A stretch of DNA of 64,000 nucleotides from Sediminicoccus sp. KRV36. Its GTDB lineage: Bacteria; Pseudomonadota; Alphaproteobacteria; Acetobacterales; Acetobacteraceae. The stretch covers positions 434,001 to 498,000 of the forward strand of contig NZ_CP085081.1 of NCBI RefSeq assembly GCF_023243115.1, in the 5' to 3' direction. This document shows, one piece after another, positions 52,461 through 62,666 of the stretch. A program made the translations under genes and the position numbers. The notes under the pieces were generated by a model. The model was not told the origin of the DNA, ran no database searches, and saw nothing but the letters and a program-made list of their open reading frames with translations. Every line of letters begins with the position of its first letter. Position 1 is the first letter of the stretch.

Positions 52461-53165
52461 TCAGGCCTGGGCTGGATCGGGGCGCTCCCAGAGCAGCAAG
52501 GGCTGCCCCGTCCGCACCTTGCGCAGGCCGGCGCGGAAGCGCGGGAGCTCCTTGCGGCCGATCAGGACCCTGAGGCTGCGATAGACGGGCATGTCGCTCC
52601 CGCCCGGCTCGGCCGGGAGTTCCATGCCGGGGAAGGCCAGCGGCGAGATGCGCGCCTCCCCCATGCCGAAAAACGCAAAGCCGCACACCGCATGCGAGGC
52701 GGTGATCCGCTCCAGCAGGTGCAGGTAATCGCTGACCATGGGCTTGAAGCGGATGCGCTTGCCGAAATTTCCGGCCACCTGGGCGCCCCGCAAGGCCAGC
52801 AGGCTGTCCGCGTCATAGTAGTTATGCTGGATCAGCACGTAATTGCGGGCGGCCAGGATCATGCGGGACATGGCCTGTTCAAAATCCAGCCGATCGCCGA
52901 TCTCCGGCAGCAGATCCACGGCAGTAATAATGGCAGCCGTATTGCGCCCGGCATAATTCAGCAGGTTGCCCTGTTCGGCGGATAGTCCTGCCTGCCGGCA
53001 GGTGGCGACCTCCTCCTCGGAGAGATCAATACCGTGGCCTTCCTCGCCCAGGAGGTTGCGCAGATAGATCAGGGAGTTTCCGGAACCACAGCCAAAATCA
53101 ATAAAGCCGATCGGCTTTTTGGCTGGCATGGTGCCAGCCTGGGCCGCGTCGGTTGCAGGCGTCAT
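52461..53165 (-). CDS. SAM-dependent methyltransferase
   Basis: A 234-residue class I methyltransferase: motif I IDFGCGSGNSLIYLRNLLGEEGHGIDLS, then acidic residue GIDLS, NLLNYAGRN and a VLIQHNYYDAD stretch. The C-terminal 90 residues do not match a family I recognise. The target is unknown. GTG 53186 gives seven more residues. The codon use near 52900-53100 is more A/T rich than neighbours. It lies just downstream of the shortened mprF. Confidence 0.78.
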   Translation of the reverse strand: MTPATDAAQAGTMPAKKPIGFIDFGCGSGNSLIYLRNLLGEEGHGIDLSEEEVATCRQAGLSAEQGNLLNYAGRNTAAIITAVDLLPEIGDRLDFEQAMSRMILAARNYVLIQHNYYDADSLLALRGAQVAGNFGKRIRFKPMVSDYLHLLERITASHAVCGFAFFGMGEARISPLAFPGMELPAEPGGSDMPVYRSLRVLIGRKELPRFRAGLRKVRTGQPLLLWERPDPAQA

Positions 53166-53377
53166 TTTGAACACCCCGATGATCACTCATGACGCTGAAA
53201 GATGTGCCGAAATCACCGCCGCATCTACCTTTCGCGGTCGCTGGCGGCCGATATCTTTTTCTTCATGGACGCCTCCGCCCCAAGGAAACGCCCATTCCCT
53301 CGGCAGATCAGGCCGGATCGGGCAGGCCGAGCAGCCTTTGCCGTCGCCGCCATGGGGGCGAGTGGCCATACCCGGCC

Positions 53378-55294
53378 TCAGGGGGGCGCGCAGAGCCCCA
53401 GCAGTCGGCCCACATCATGCTCGGCATCGCAGGCCAGGAAGCCGGTTGCCGGTGGTTCGGCCGGCAAGGTGAGCAGGCCGATATCGGCGTAGATCCGCAG
53501 GTAGCCGCCGCCCAGATCCACAAAGGCCGGCCGGCCGCCCTGCCATTCGCAAAAATCGCGGAACCGCCAGATGGCCGAGACCGCATCGCGCTGGTCGCCC
53601 ACCGGGTCGCCATGGCCGATCCACAAGTCACCGCTGCGGGTGAAGGCGAAACCGGCCCGCCCAGCCTCCCCCCAGAGCACGCCATCGGCCGTGTCAGGCA
53701 GGGTGGCGCCGAGGGATTCCAGCCGCGTCCGGTTGATCTCGTCGAAGGGGGCGGCGCGGATGGCGGCCGGGCGCAGCAGCCGCACCATGCCCAGCAGCAG
53801 CAGCAGCGCCGTCACCCCCACGGTGAAGCGCAGCTGGACCGGCGCGCCGGAGAACAGCACCACCTCCCACCACATGGCACCTTGCAGGCGGCTCGCATTG
53901 GCCAGCATGGCCAGTGCCATCCCGCAGATCGCCACCGCGGCCAGGGGCAGCAGCATCTCGTTCGAGAGCGGCTCCCGCCGCAGCCGGCTCTCGCGGTAGA
54001 AGGCGGTGCGCATGGTGGCCAGCAGGGCGGCCACCAGCAGGAACAGCCCCCAGGTCCACCAGGCTTCCTCACGCAGCCAGGTGATCACCGCGCCATTCAC
54101 CAGCAGGAACAGCGCCATGCCCCAGGCCAGCCGCAACCGCCGCGCCATGCCGAAGGCCATCACCAGCAGCAGCGAGCCCACGATGGAGGCGGCGAATTGC
54201 GAGGCCAGCGCCGCCTCATACCCCGCCCAATCTTGCAGGACGATGGCCGAGATGGGCAGCGAGCCGAGGAACACGAGCAAGGCGCCACCCAGCGCCACCA
54301 GCCCGGCCAGGATCGGCACCTCCAGCGGCATGGCGCCGCGGCTGAGCGCCTTCAGCGAATCCCGCCGCTGGCCGATCTCGAAGCCGGCAAACAGCACGCC
54401 GGAAATGAACAGCGGCACGATGTAGTAATACAGCCGAAAGACCAGCAGCGCGCCCACCACCTCGGCCGCGCCCATATAGGGGGCGAGGCCGATGATGATC
54501 GCCCCGTCGAACACGCCGAGGCCGCCCGGCACGCTGGCCGTGATGCCCAGCGCATAGGCCGCGAGGTAGATGCCGATGAAGCGCAGGAAGGTCAGCCCCT
54601 CGGCCGGGGGCAGCAGCACGTAGAAGATGGCGGCCGTGACGGCGACATCCACCGTGGCCAGAAGGCTTTGCGCCACGGCCATGCGCACGCCCGGCAATTC
54701 CACATCATGGCCAAAGACGCGGATGCTGCGGCGAAACCGGCTGAGCAGCACATAGGCGATCACCACGCCGAACAGCGGCAGGGCCGCCAGTTGCAGCAGC
54801 CAGCGCGGCAGGTTCGCCCCCGCCCAGGGCAGCACCTCGGGCTCGACCAGCAGCACCATGCCCCCCAGCGCCATGCCGCCCAGCCCGAAGGTGAGGGAGG
54901 TGAAGCCGACGACCTTGCCGACCTCGAGCGGGGAATACCCCCAGGCGGTGTAGAGCCGGAACCGGACGGCCGCACCCGAGACGGCGGCGAAGCCCAGATT
55001 ATGCGCGAGCGAATAGCCGCAGAAGGAGGCCAGCAGCGCCCGCCCCCAGCTGGATGGCCGGCCGGCATAGCGCGCCCCCAGCCAGTCATAGATCGCCAGC
55101 ACCAGATAGGCGGCGACCGTCAGCCCCGCCCCCCACCAGAGGGCCCAGGCCGGGATCGCCTGCATGGCGCGCGTGACATCCGCGATCGAGAGATTGCGGA
55201 ACTCGCGATGCACCACCCAGATGGCGCCGACCAGCAGCAGCAGCCCGAAGACCGTGGCGCCATGCCGCTTGATGAAAGGGAGTGCGGCTCTCAC
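53378..55294 (-). CDS. mprF: MprF-like lysyl-phosphatidylglycerol flippase with truncated synthase domain
   Basis: A 638-residue membrane protein. The flippase half (about residues 1-490) has roughly a dozen helices and MprF-like segments such as [23 protein letters not shown] and [22 protein letters not shown]. The DUF2156 aminoacyl-transfer domain begins about residue 510 and keeps the [10 protein letters not shown] segment, but the protein stops after [14 protein letters not shown] and a short tail. Full MprF proteins have about 850 residues, so some 200 residues including the KLGEEA region are missing. The gene overlaps the lysS stop by 4 bases, linking it to lysyl-tRNA supply. Confidence 0.88.
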   Translation of the reverse strand: MRAALPFIKRHGATVFGLLLLVGAIWVVHREFRNLSIADVTRAMQAIPAWALWWGAGLTVAAYLVLAIYDWLGARYAGRPSSWGRALLASFCGYSLAHNLGFAAVSGAAVRFRLYTAWGYSPLEVGKVVGFTSLTFGLGGMALGGMVLLVEPEVLPWAGANLPRWLLQLAALPLFGVVIAYVLLSRFRRSIRVFGHDVELPGVRMAVAQSLLATVDVAVTAAIFYVLLPPAEGLTFLRFIGIYLAAYALGITASVPGGLGVFDGAIIIGLAPYMGAAEVVGALLVFRLYYYIVPLFISGVLFAGFEIGQRRDSLKALSRGAMPLEVPILAGLVALGGALLVFLGSLPISAIVLQDWAGYEAALASQFAASIVGSLLLVMAFGMARRLRLAWGMALFLLVNGAVITWLREEAWWTWGLFLLVAALLATMRTAFYRESRLRREPLSNEMLLPLAAVAICGMALAMLANASRLQGAMWWEVVLFSGAPVQLRFTVGVTALLLLLGMVRLLRPAAIRAAPFDEINRTRLESLGATLPDTADGVLWGEAGRAGFAFTRSGDLWIGHGDPVGDQRDAVSAIWRFRDFCEWQGGRPAFVDLGGGYLRIYADIGLLTLPAEPPATGFLACDAEHDVGRLLGLCAPP

Positions 55295-56913
55295 CCCGGG
55301 GCGTGGCCCCGCGCCAGCGCGTTCTCGATCAGGGCGACGGTCTCGGGCACGCCCATCACGGCGATGGTGCCGCCGAAGCGCGGCCCCTCGCTCTTGCCCA
55401 GCAGCACCTCATACAGCGCGCTGAACCAGGCGCGGCCCACACCGAGGGAGCCATCCTTGTTGGGCACGGCGAAGGGGGGGCGGCGGCCCGCGTCATAGAC
55501 GGCGTTCTGCATCGCCGCCTCGCGCTCGGCGCCGGCCGGCAGGGCCGAGAATTCCGGGGCGCGTTCCAGCAGGATGGCGATGAGGGCGCGCATCGCCTCG
55601 GCTTCCTCGGGCGTGGCGGCGCGGAACTTCCGCTCGGGCGCGATGAAATCGCGCCAATAGGCGCAGGCATTGCGCACCAGGCGGTCCAGCACCGGCTCGC
55701 CCTCCGGCGTCAGCCCCGGGTGATATTTGCGCAGATAGGCCCAGAGCCGCTCCGGATCATCGGTATTCGCGATGCCGGCGAGGTTCAGCAGCGTGGCGTA
55801 GGAGACGGGCGGCGGGGCGAAATTCGGCACCTGGCCGGCATGGATGTGCCAGGCCGGATTGGCCGGGTCATTCTGCGCGCGCAGCTTGGCGAGTTGCGCC
55901 AGCCAGTCATCCACCGCGCGCGGAATCACTTCCTTGTACAGCCGCTTGGCCGAGCCGGGGGAGCCGAACATGAAATGCGCCAGGCTCTCGGGCGGGCCAT
56001 ATTCCAGCCATTGCTCGATGGTCAGGCCATTGCCCTTGCTCTTGCTGATCTTCTGGCCCTGGGCGTCGTTGAACAGCTCATAGGTGAAGGAGACGGGCGG
56101 CTCGCTGCCCAGCACGCGGCAGATGCGGCTGGAGAGCTTCACGGAATCGATCAGGTCCTTGCCGGACATTTCGTAATCCACGCCCAGCGCGTGCCAGCGC
56201 ATCGCCCAATCGGCCTTCCACTGCGCCTTGCAATGGCCGCCGGTGACGGGCGTCTCGAAGCGCTCGCCCGTGTCAGGGTCGGTCCAGATGATGGTGCCAG
56301 CGTCCAGGTTTGTCGCTTCCACGGGCACCTGCATCACCACGCCGGTCCGGGGGTGGATCGGCAGGAAGGGCGAATAGGTGGCGCGGCGATCGGGGCCGAG
56401 TGTGGGCAGGATCACGTCGCGCACTTCCTCATGCAGGGTCAGCATGCGCAACAACGCCGCGTCGAAGCGGCCGGATGCATAGTAATCGGTGCTGGATGCG
56501 AATTCGTATTCGAAGCCGAATTCGTCGAGGAAGCTGCGCAGCCGGGCATTGTTGTGCGCGCCGAAGCTCGGATGCGTGCCGAAGGGGTCGGGGATGCGCG
56601 TCAGCGGCTGGCCCAGATGCGGGACCAGCAACTCCCGGTTGGGGATGTTGTCCGGCACCTTGCGCAGCCCGTCCATGTCATCGCTGAAGGCCAGCAGCCG
56701 GGAGGGCAGGCCGGTGAGCCTGGCGAAGGCGCGCCGCACCCAGGAGGTGCGCGCCACCTCGCCGAAGGTGCCGATATGCGGCAGGCCGGAGGGGCCGTAG
56801 CCGGTCTCGAACAGGGCCTCGGCCTTGCCCGTGGCGGCCATGCGGCTTGCGAGCTTGGTCGCTTCCTCGAAGGGCCAGGCGCGGATGTTTTCGAATTGCG
56901 GGTCGGCGGTCAT
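55291..56913 (-). CDS. lysS: Lysyl-tRNA synthetase, class I
   Basis: A 540-residue class I LysRS, the archaeal-type enzyme used by many alphaproteobacteria. The HIGH motif is PHIGTFGE and the KMSKS loop is KISKSKGN. Other marks are [13 protein letters not shown] and [11 protein letters not shown] 56913 gives the family N-terminus ([16 protein letters not shown]); frames open to 57030 add a Pro-rich leader. The stop overlaps the mprF start. Confidence 0.95.
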   Translation of the reverse strand: MTADPQFENIRAWPFEEATKLASRMAATGKAEALFETGYGPSGLPHIGTFGEVARTSWVRRAFARLTGLPSRLLAFSDDMDGLRKVPDNIPNRELLVPHLGQPLTRIPDPFGTHPSFGAHNNARLRSFLDEFGFEYEFASSTDYYASGRFDAALLRMLTLHEEVRDVILPTLGPDRRATYSPFLPIHPRTGVVMQVPVEATNLDAGTIIWTDPDTGERFETPVTGGHCKAQWKADWAMRWHALGVDYEMSGKDLIDSVKLSSRICRVLGSEPPVSFTYELFNDAQGQKISKSKGNGLTIEQWLEYGPPESLAHFMFGSPGSAKRLYKEVIPRAVDDWLAQLAKLRAQNDPANPAWHIHAGQVPNFAPPPVSYATLLNLAGIANTDDPERLWAYLRKYHPGLTPEGEPVLDRLVRNACAYWRDFIAPERKFRAATPEEAEAMRALIAILLERAPEFSALPAGAEREAAMQNAVYDAGRRPPFAVPNKDGSLGVGRAWFSALYEVLLGKSEGPRFGGTIAVMGVPETVALIENALARGHAPG

Positions 56914-57084
56914 GGGCAGGGGGATGGCAGGGGCGGGCAGCGGGGTCAATCTTGACATGCCCAAGCCTGCGGCAGGTCTGCCTTGCGGGAGCGCAGGGCG
57001 GGCCGGCCTGCCGAAATGAACGGTCTGCAACCCACTGGCGCGGCACGGCGGCTTGGGTCAGTTAACCGCCTGGAGGAGCCATCC

Positions 57085-57279
57085 ATGCCCGATTTCGAAC
57101 CCGAAGCTTACGCGAAGCAGGCCGCCGCCGCCATCGGCCTGCCGCTGCACGCGGCGCATCTGCCCGGCATCACCATGAACCTGGCGCTGGCCAGGCGCAT
57201 GGCGGGGCTGATCGAGCAGATGAAGCTCTCCCCAGCCGATGAGGCCGCCCCCGTCTTCGTCGCGCGGAAAACCCCATGA
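57085..57279 (+). CDS. atzG: AtzG/HpxX-like small subunit (DUF4089)
   Basis: A 64-residue helical protein, with EAYAKQAAAAIGLPLHAAHLPGITMNLALARRMAGLI. These GatC-like proteins bind and stabilise an AtzE-type amidase. It overlaps the amidase start by 4 bases. GGAGG lies about eight bases before ATG 57085. Confidence 0.85.
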   Translation: MPDFEPEAYAKQAAAAIGLPLHAAHLPGITMNLALARRMAGLIEQMKLSPADEAAPVFVARKTP

Positions 57280-58664
57280 CCGCGGCAGACCTCGCGGCGC
57301 AGATCCGCGCCGGCACCCGCCGCGCCGCCGATGTGCTGGAGGAGCGGCTGGCCGATATCGCCGCCCGCAACGCGACCTTCAATGCCTTCACCGAGGTCAC
57401 CGCCGCGCGCGCCCGCGCCGAGGCCGCGGCGGTGGATGCCAAGGTGGCGGCGGGCCAGGACCCCGGCCCGATGGCGGGCGTGCCCGTCGCCGTGAAGAAC
57501 CTGTTCGACCTGGAAGGCATCACCACCCTGGCCGGCGCCAAGATCGAGCGCGACACGCCGCCGGCCAGCCGCGATGCATTCCTGGTTCGCCAGATGCAGG
57601 CAGCCGGGGCCGTCATGCTCGGCGCGCTGAACATGGATGAATACGCCTATGGCTTTACCACGGAGAACGCGCATTTCGGCCCCTGCCACAACCCGCATGA
57701 CCTGACGCGCATCGCGGGCGGTTCCTCGGGCGGCAGTGCGGCGGCGGTGGCGGGCGGCCTTGTGCCCATCACGCTGGGCAGCGACACCAATGGCTCGATC
57801 CGCGTGCCCGCCTCGCTCTGTGGCATCTGGGGGTTGAAGCCGACCTATGGGCGGCTTTCGCGCTCGGGCGGCTTCCTCTTTGCCGCGAGTTTTGATCACC
57901 TCGGCCCCTTCGCGCGCGAACTGGCCGATCTGGCGCTGGCCTACAACGTGCTGCAAGGCGAGGACCGCGAGGATCCGGCGCAGCATTGGGTGGGCCATGC
58001 CCCGGTCGGCGGCTCGGCCGAGATCGGCGATCTGCGCATCGCCATCGCGGGGGATCACTTCACCCGCGGCGGCCATGCCGAGGGCTTTGCGGCCGTGGCG
58101 GCCGCGGCGCGCGCGCTGGGCACCAGCCGCAGCGTGACCATCCCGGATGCGGGGCTGGGCCGCGCCGCCGCCTTCCTCATCACCATGGCCGAGGGCGCCA
58201 ATCTGCACCTGCCCAATCTGCGCAGCCGGCCGGATGATTTCGACTTCGCGACGCGGGACCGCTTCCTGGCCGGCGCGCTGCTGCCCGCCCAATGGGTGCA
58301 GCAGGCCCAGCGCGTGCGCGCCGCCTATCGCGCCCGCGCACTCGCGGTGTTTGACGAGGTGGATGTGCTGATCGCCCCGGCCACCCCCTATGTGGCGCCA
58401 AAGATCGGCCAGGACATGATCGAGGTGGAGGGCGCCATGATTCCGGTGCGCCCCAATCTCGGCGTCTACACCCAGCCGATTTCCTGCATCGGGCTGCCCG
58501 TCATCGCGGCCCCCATCGCCGATCCGGTGGGGCTGGGCACGCCTGGCGGCATGCCCATCGGCGTCCAGCTCATCGCCGCCCCCTGGGCCGAGGAAAAGCT
58601 GTTCCGCGTCGCGGCGGCCCTGGCGCAACGCGGCATCTGCGCATCCCCACAGGTAAGGGCCTGA
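57276..58664 (+). CDS. atzE: AtzE-family amidase
   Basis: A 462-residue amidase-signature hydrolase. The Ser-cisSer-Lys triad is visible: Lys in [10 protein letters not shown], cis-Ser in [14 protein letters not shown], nucleophile Ser in [13 protein letters not shown]. AtzE hydrolyses 1-carboxybiuret; the related HpxY acts in oxalurate or oxamate metabolism. The order small subunit, amidase, HpxZ/AtzH-like protein is that of atzG-E-H and hpxXYZ cassettes. No cyanuric acid hydrolase or allophanate hydrolase is in the window, so the physiological substrate is undecided. Confidence 0.9.
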   Translation: MTAADLAAQIRAGTRRAADVLEERLADIAARNATFNAFTEVTAARARAEAAAVDAKVAAGQDPGPMAGVPVAVKNLFDLEGITTLAGAKIERDTPPASRDAFLVRQMQAAGAVMLGALNMDEYAYGFTTENAHFGPCHNPHDLTRIAGGSSGGSAAAVAGGLVPITLGSDTNGSIRVPASLCGIWGLKPTYGRLSRSGGFLFAASFDHLGPFARELADLALAYNVLQGEDREDPAQHWVGHAPVGGSAEIGDLRIAIAGDHFTRGGHAEGFAAVAAAARALGTSRSVTIPDAGLGRAAAFLITMAEGANLHLPNLRSRPDDFDFATRDRFLAGALLPAQWVQQAQRVRAAYRARALAVFDEVDVLIAPATPYVAPKIGQDMIEVEGAMIPVRPNLGVYTQPISCIGLPVIAAPIADPVGLGTPGGMPIGVQLIAAPWAEEKLFRVAAALAQRGICASPQVRA

Positions 58665-58666
58665 CC

Positions 58667-59053
58667 ATGCACGAGATCAATATCCCCGAAGTTCATGCCG
58701 AGGTGACGGCGGCGTTCTACCGCTACGAAACGGCGCTGGTGACCAATGACGTCGCCGTGCTGGATGAGCTGTTCTACGACAATGAGCATACGCTGCGCTT
58801 CGGCGTGACGGAGAACCTGTTCTCCTACGCCGAGATCGCCGCCTTCCGCGCCTCCCGCCCTTCGGTGGGCCTGCAGCGCGAATTGCTGCGCACCGTCATC
58901 ACCACCTATGGCCGGGATTTCGGCGTCGCCAATACCAGCTTCCGCCGGGAAGGCAGCGACCGCACCGGCCGGCAGAGCCACACCTGGCTGCGCACGCCCG
59001 AGGGCTGGCGCATCGTGGCGGCGCATGTCTCGCTGCTGCCGCCGGGCAGTTGA
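58667..59053 (+). CDS. atzH: AtzH/HpxZ-like protein (DUF3225, SnoaL-like)
   Basis: A 128-residue alpha+beta barrel protein of the nuclear-transport-factor-2-like fold: [73 protein letters not shown]. AtzH homologues act as dicarboxyurea amidohydrolases; HpxZ has no proven reaction. It lies 2 bases after the amidase. Confidence 0.88.
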   Translation: MHEINIPEVHAEVTAAFYRYETALVTNDVAVLDELFYDNEHTLRFGVTENLFSYAEIAAFRASRPSVGLQRELLRTVITTYGRDFGVANTSFRREGSDRTGRQSHTWLRTPEGWRIVAAHVSLLPPGS

Positions 59054-59142
59054 GGGGGCTGCCGGGATTTAATGTAACGCGGCCTGCTTCGGCCATATTT
59101 GCGGACCATATCCCTCGCTCGTTGCATTGTCGGGGATATGTC

Positions 59143-59712
59143 ATGCGAAACATCCTTCTTCCGGCGCTTGCCGCTCTGGGCCTCACCGGCTGCGCCATTC
59201 CGCCCTTGCCCCGTGGCCCAACCATTGTGGCCATGCCGCCGCAGGGCCGGGATTTCGGCCAGTTCCAGCGTGAGGATGCCTTTTGCCAGCAAACCGCCGC
59301 GGCCAATCTGGGACTGAATGATCCGCAGGCCATCACGCAATCTGCGCTGGGCAGTGCGGCCATCGGCACCGCGGTGGGTGCGGCGGCGGGCGCTCTGATT
59401 GGCGCCGCCACCGGCAATGCGGGCGCCGGGGCGGCGATCGGCGCCGGGGCCGGGCTGCTCACCGGCAGTGCTGTGGGCGCCAATGCGGCGCAGAACACGA
59501 ATTTCAGCCTGCAGGAGCGCTACGACGTCATCTACGCGCAATGCATGTCCTCCTACGGCAACTCGATCCAGCCCATCCAGGTCGGCGTGCCGGTGCCCAC
59601 GCCCTATCCCTATGCCTATGGCCCGGCGGTCGGGTTCGGGTTTGGCTACCCCTATGCCTATCCGCGCCCCTATGGCGGCTATTATGGGCGGGGCTATTAC
59701 CGCCGCTGGTGA
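59143..59712 (+). CDS. Glycine-zipper lipoprotein
   Basis: A 189-residue lipoprotein: lipobox LTGC (Cys17), then a soluble stretch with two more Cys, a glycine-zipper region (ALGSAAIGTAVGAAAGALIGAATGNAGAGAAIGAGAGLLTGSAVG) and a Pro/Tyr/Gly-rich tail with repeated PYAYP-type motifs. Likely an outer-membrane or periplasmic structural protein; function unknown. GGGGA upstream of ATG 59143 supports the start. Confidence 0.82.
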   Translation: MRNILLPALAALGLTGCAIPPLPRGPTIVAMPPQGRDFGQFQREDAFCQQTAAANLGLNDPQAITQSALGSAAIGTAVGAAAGALIGAATGNAGAGAAIGAGAGLLTGSAVGANAAQNTNFSLQERYDVIYAQCMSSYGNSIQPIQVGVPVPTPYPYAYGPAVGFGFGYPYAYPRPYGGYYGRGYYRRW

Positions 59713-59829
59713 TCCGCCGGCGCGGCCCTGGCCGCAGCTTCCTTGCAACGGGCTTCGGGGTCGCCGCGTTGCGGGATTGACGCGCTGCCCGGCGCGTCCA
59801 TCCCGCCGCTTCCGAGCCAGGACCCTGCC

Positions 59830-61008
59830 ATGACCCCGTCGCTGCCGGCGCTGAATGCGCTGAACTTCTTCATGGCCGATGTGCGGGACGGGCTTGGCCC
59901 CTTCCTTGGCGTGTTCCTGCAGGATCAGGGCTGGGCACCCGGCGCCATTGGCCTGGCGATGACGCTGGGTGGGCTGGCCGGCGTGGTCGCCACCACGCCG
60001 CTCGGCGCGCTGGTGGATGCGACGCGGGCCAAGCGCGCCCTGGTGGCCATCGCCGCCATGGCCGTGATCTTCGCCTGCGCGACCAACTACCTGCTGCCCC
60101 GGATGGGCGTGGTGGTGCCGACGCAGATGATCGCGGCCATCGCCGCCGCCGCCATTGGTCCCGCTCTGGCGGGCATCACGCTCGGGCTGGTGGGGCAGGC
60201 GGGATTCCCGCATCAGCTCGGCCGCAACGAGGCCTGGAACCATGCGGGCAATGCCACCGCCGCCGTGCTCTCCGGCCTGCTCGGCTGGTGGCTGGGGATC
60301 GGCGCGGTGTTCGCCCTGATGGCGGCCATGGCCATCGCTTCGCTCATCGCGCTCGCGGCGATTCCGGCGCGGGCCATCAACCACGAAGCGGCGCGCGGTG
60401 CGGTGGGCGCGCCGGTGCCGCTGCGCAGCCTGCTGGCCTCTCGCCCCTTGCTGCTGCTGGCCGGCACGCTGCTGCTGTTCCACCTGGCCAATGCGGCGAT
60501 GCTGCCGCTGCTGGGCCAGGCCATGGTGGCGCGCGGCACGGCGGGCGACCCCAGCGCCTATACCGCCGCGACCGTCATCGTGGCCCAGGGTGCGATGATC
60601 CCGATGGCGCTTCTGGCGGCCTGGATGGCGGAGCGCCGGGGCTACCGGCTGGTCTTCATCCTGGCCCTGCTGGCCTTGCCGCTGCGCGGCGCGCTGGCGG
60701 GCCTCGTCCCGCATCCGGCGATCCTGCTGCCGGTGCAATTGCTGGATGGCGTGGGTGCCGGGCTGCTCGGCGTGGCGGTGCCCGGCCTCGCCGCGCGGCT
60801 GTTGCAGGGGACGGGCCGGATCAATGCCGGCCTTGGCCTGGTTCTGACGGCGCAGGGCATTGGCGCCGCCTTCAGCGCGCTGCTGGGCGGCATGGTGGCC
60901 GAGGCGCTGGGCTATCACGCCGCCTTCTGGGTGCTGGGCGGCGTGGCGCTGGCCGCGCTGCTGCTGTGGCTTGCGGGCGGGCGGATCCTGCGCGAAGCAG
61001 GGGCGTGA
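59830..61008 (+). CDS. MFS transporter
   Basis: A 392-residue twelve-helix protein. It starts with a FMADVRDGLGPFLGVFL segment and has ALVDATRAKRALVAIAA as loop 2-3. The substrate is unknown. The start at 59830 is the first ATG with the correct helix 1. The stop overlaps the GTG of hemW. Confidence 0.85.
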   Translation: MTPSLPALNALNFFMADVRDGLGPFLGVFLQDQGWAPGAIGLAMTLGGLAGVVATTPLGALVDATRAKRALVAIAAMAVIFACATNYLLPRMGVVVPTQMIAAIAAAAIGPALAGITLGLVGQAGFPHQLGRNEAWNHAGNATAAVLSGLLGWWLGIGAVFALMAAMAIASLIALAAIPARAINHEAARGAVGAPVPLRSLLASRPLLLLAGTLLLFHLANAAMLPLLGQAMVARGTAGDPSAYTAATVIVAQGAMIPMALLAAWMAERRGYRLVFILALLALPLRGALAGLVPHPAILLPVQLLDGVGAGLLGVAVPGLAARLLQGTGRINAGLGLVLTAQGIGAAFSALLGGMVAEALGYHAAFWVLGGVALAALLLWLAGGRILREAGA

Positions 61009-62192
61009 CAGAACCCCTCGCCCTCTACATCCATTGGCCCTTCTGCGCCGCCAAATGCCCCTATTGCGACTTCAACTCGCATGTGCGCGAGGCCGGCGTG
61101 GACCATGCGCGCTTCCGCGCCGCCCTGCGGCGCGAATTGGCCTTCGAGGCCGGGCGCGCGGGGCGGCGGCCGCTGGCCAGCATCTTCTTCGGCGGCGGGA
61201 CACCGAGCCTGATGGAGCCCGAGACCGTGGCGGCGCTGATCGCGGATGCCGGGACCCTGTTCGACATGGCGCCCGACATCGAAATCACGCTGGAAGCCAA
61301 CCCGACCAGTGTCGAGATCGGCAAGCTGCGCGAATTCCGCGCGGCGGGGGTGAACCGCGCCTCCCTCGGCGTCCAGTCGCTCGACGCCGAGGCGCTGCGC
61401 TTTCTCGGCCGCCGGCATGATGCCGGAGAGGCGATCACCGCGCTGGAAGCCGCGCGCGAGATCTTTCCGCGCCTCTCCTTCGATCTGATCTATGCGCGGC
61501 CCGGCCAGGCCGAGGCCGCCTGGCGGGCGGAGCTGCGCCAGGCGCTGGCGCTCGCCGCCGATCATCTCAGCCTGTACCAGCTCACCATCGAGCCCGGCAC
61601 GCGCTTCGCCACGCAATATGCGCGCGGTGATTTCGCCCTGCCGGCCGAGGATGACGCGGCCCGCATGTATGAAGCGACCGCCGAGGAAGCGCGGCGCTTC
61701 GGCCTTGTTCCCTATGAGGTCAGCAACTACGCGAAGCCGGGGGCGGAGAGCCGGCACAACCTCGCTTATTGGCGCTATGGCGATTACCTCGGCATCGGCC
61801 CTGGCGCGCATCAGCGCATGCTGCGACGCGCTGCGCCGGCCATTCACGCCTCCGGCGATGGCGGCGTGATGCTGGCCACCCGCCGCCACCGCGCGCCGGA
61901 GGAATGGGCCGCGCGCGTGGAGCAATCCGGCCATGCGATCGTGGAGGAGGAGGAGCTGTCCCCGCGCGACCGTGGGCGCGAGGCGCTGCTGATGGGGCTG
62001 CGCCTCGCCGAGGGCGTGGACCCCGCCAGAATCGAGGCGCGCAGCGGCTTGCGCTTCGTGGACACGGTGGACCCCGCGATGCTCAGCGCCTGCCTGGAGG
62101 AGGGGTATCTGGAGTGGCAGGGGCCACGCCTGGTGGCGACCAGCGAAGGCCGCGTGCGCCTCGACGCCCTGCTTCCGGCCTTGCTTCGCTGA
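61005..62192 (+). CDS. hemW: HemW heme chaperone/radical SAM protein
   Basis: A 395-residue radical SAM protein. The cluster motif is CAAKCPYC (Cys14, 18, 21), followed by SIFFGGGTPSLM, NRASLGVQSLD, PYEVSNYAKPGAESRHNLAYW and the C-terminal HemW domain. Long annotated as coproporphyrinogen III oxidase, HemW is now understood as a heme chaperone. GTG 61005 overlaps the MFS stop (GTGA). Confidence 0.94.
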   Translation: MTEPLALYIHWPFCAAKCPYCDFNSHVREAGVDHARFRAALRRELAFEAGRAGRRPLASIFFGGGTPSLMEPETVAALIADAGTLFDMAPDIEITLEANPTSVEIGKLREFRAAGVNRASLGVQSLDAEALRFLGRRHDAGEAITALEAAREIFPRLSFDLIYARPGQAEAAWRAELRQALALAADHLSLYQLTIEPGTRFATQYARGDFALPAEDDAARMYEATAEEARRFGLVPYEVSNYAKPGAESRHNLAYWRYGDYLGIGPGAHQRMLRRAAPAIHASGDGGVMLATRRHRAPEEWAARVEQSGHAIVEEEELSPRDRGREALLMGLRLAEGVDPARIEARSGLRFVDTVDPAMLSACLEEGYLEWQGPRLVATSEGRVRLDALLPALLR

Positions 62193-62218
62193 GGCGGGCT
62201 GTGCAGGATGCAACCATG

Positions 62219-62328
62219 TTCCTGAAGAGCACCCTTTCGCGAATTACGCGCCCGGCCGGCTGATCCGCGTCGCGAGCCCGCGGCGCGCCACCGCGCCGGG
62301 CCTTCGCGAACCCCTTTCAGGAACCACC
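62219..62328 (+). other. Structured leader before the ACT gene
   Basis: TTCCTGAA (62219-62226) and TTCGCGAA (62236-62243) pair with TTCGCGAA (62306-62313) and TTCAGGAA (62319-62326) in reverse order, enclosing a GC-rich inner hairpin (about 62277-62303). A short frame at 62217-62263 starts ATG and ends TGA. The layout resembles an attenuator, but no coding signature supports a leader peptide. Confidence 0.4.
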
Positions 62329-62331
62329 CTC

Positions 62332-62592
62332 ATGACCACCAATGTGCTGTTTACCGTGGATGCCTTCGCCGAACCCGGCCTGCTGCCACGCCTTCTGCAA
62401 CCCTTCGCCAAGCGGGACCTGACGCTCGACCACATGCTGGCCCGCCGGGAGGGCGAAATGCTGCGCGTGGAACTCGGCATGGCGGCCATGCCGGCGGAGA
62501 TGGTGCATCTCGTCGCCGGCAATCTCGGCCAGGTGATCGGCGTGGTGCGCGTCCAGGAAACCCGCCGCGAGGCGCTGCGCGAAGCCGCCTGA
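62332..62592 (+). CDS. ACT-domain protein
   Basis: An 86-residue protein with an ACT-like pattern (VLFTVDAFAEPGLLPRLLQPFAKRDLTL, then a strand ending MLRVELGMAAM). It resembles the regulatory domain of acetolactate synthase small subunits but stands alone, without a catalytic gene. It could bind an amino acid and regulate a partner elsewhere. A foldable leader precedes it. Confidence 0.72.
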   Translation: MTTNVLFTVDAFAEPGLLPRLLQPFAKRDLTLDHMLARREGEMLRVELGMAAMPAEMVHLVAGNLGQVIGVVRVQETRREALREAA

Positions 62593-62666
62593 CTGGACGC
62601 TGACGCGCCGCGCTGATCTAGTCCGGAACGAGCGCGGGAATCGCGCCGCTTTCGGGAGGTTCCTGC

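Noticed and set aside
52377..55498. Large plus-strand frame of 769 codons opposite mprF
   Set aside because: It is His/Gln/Arg-rich antisense of the mprF coding strand with no recognisable domain.
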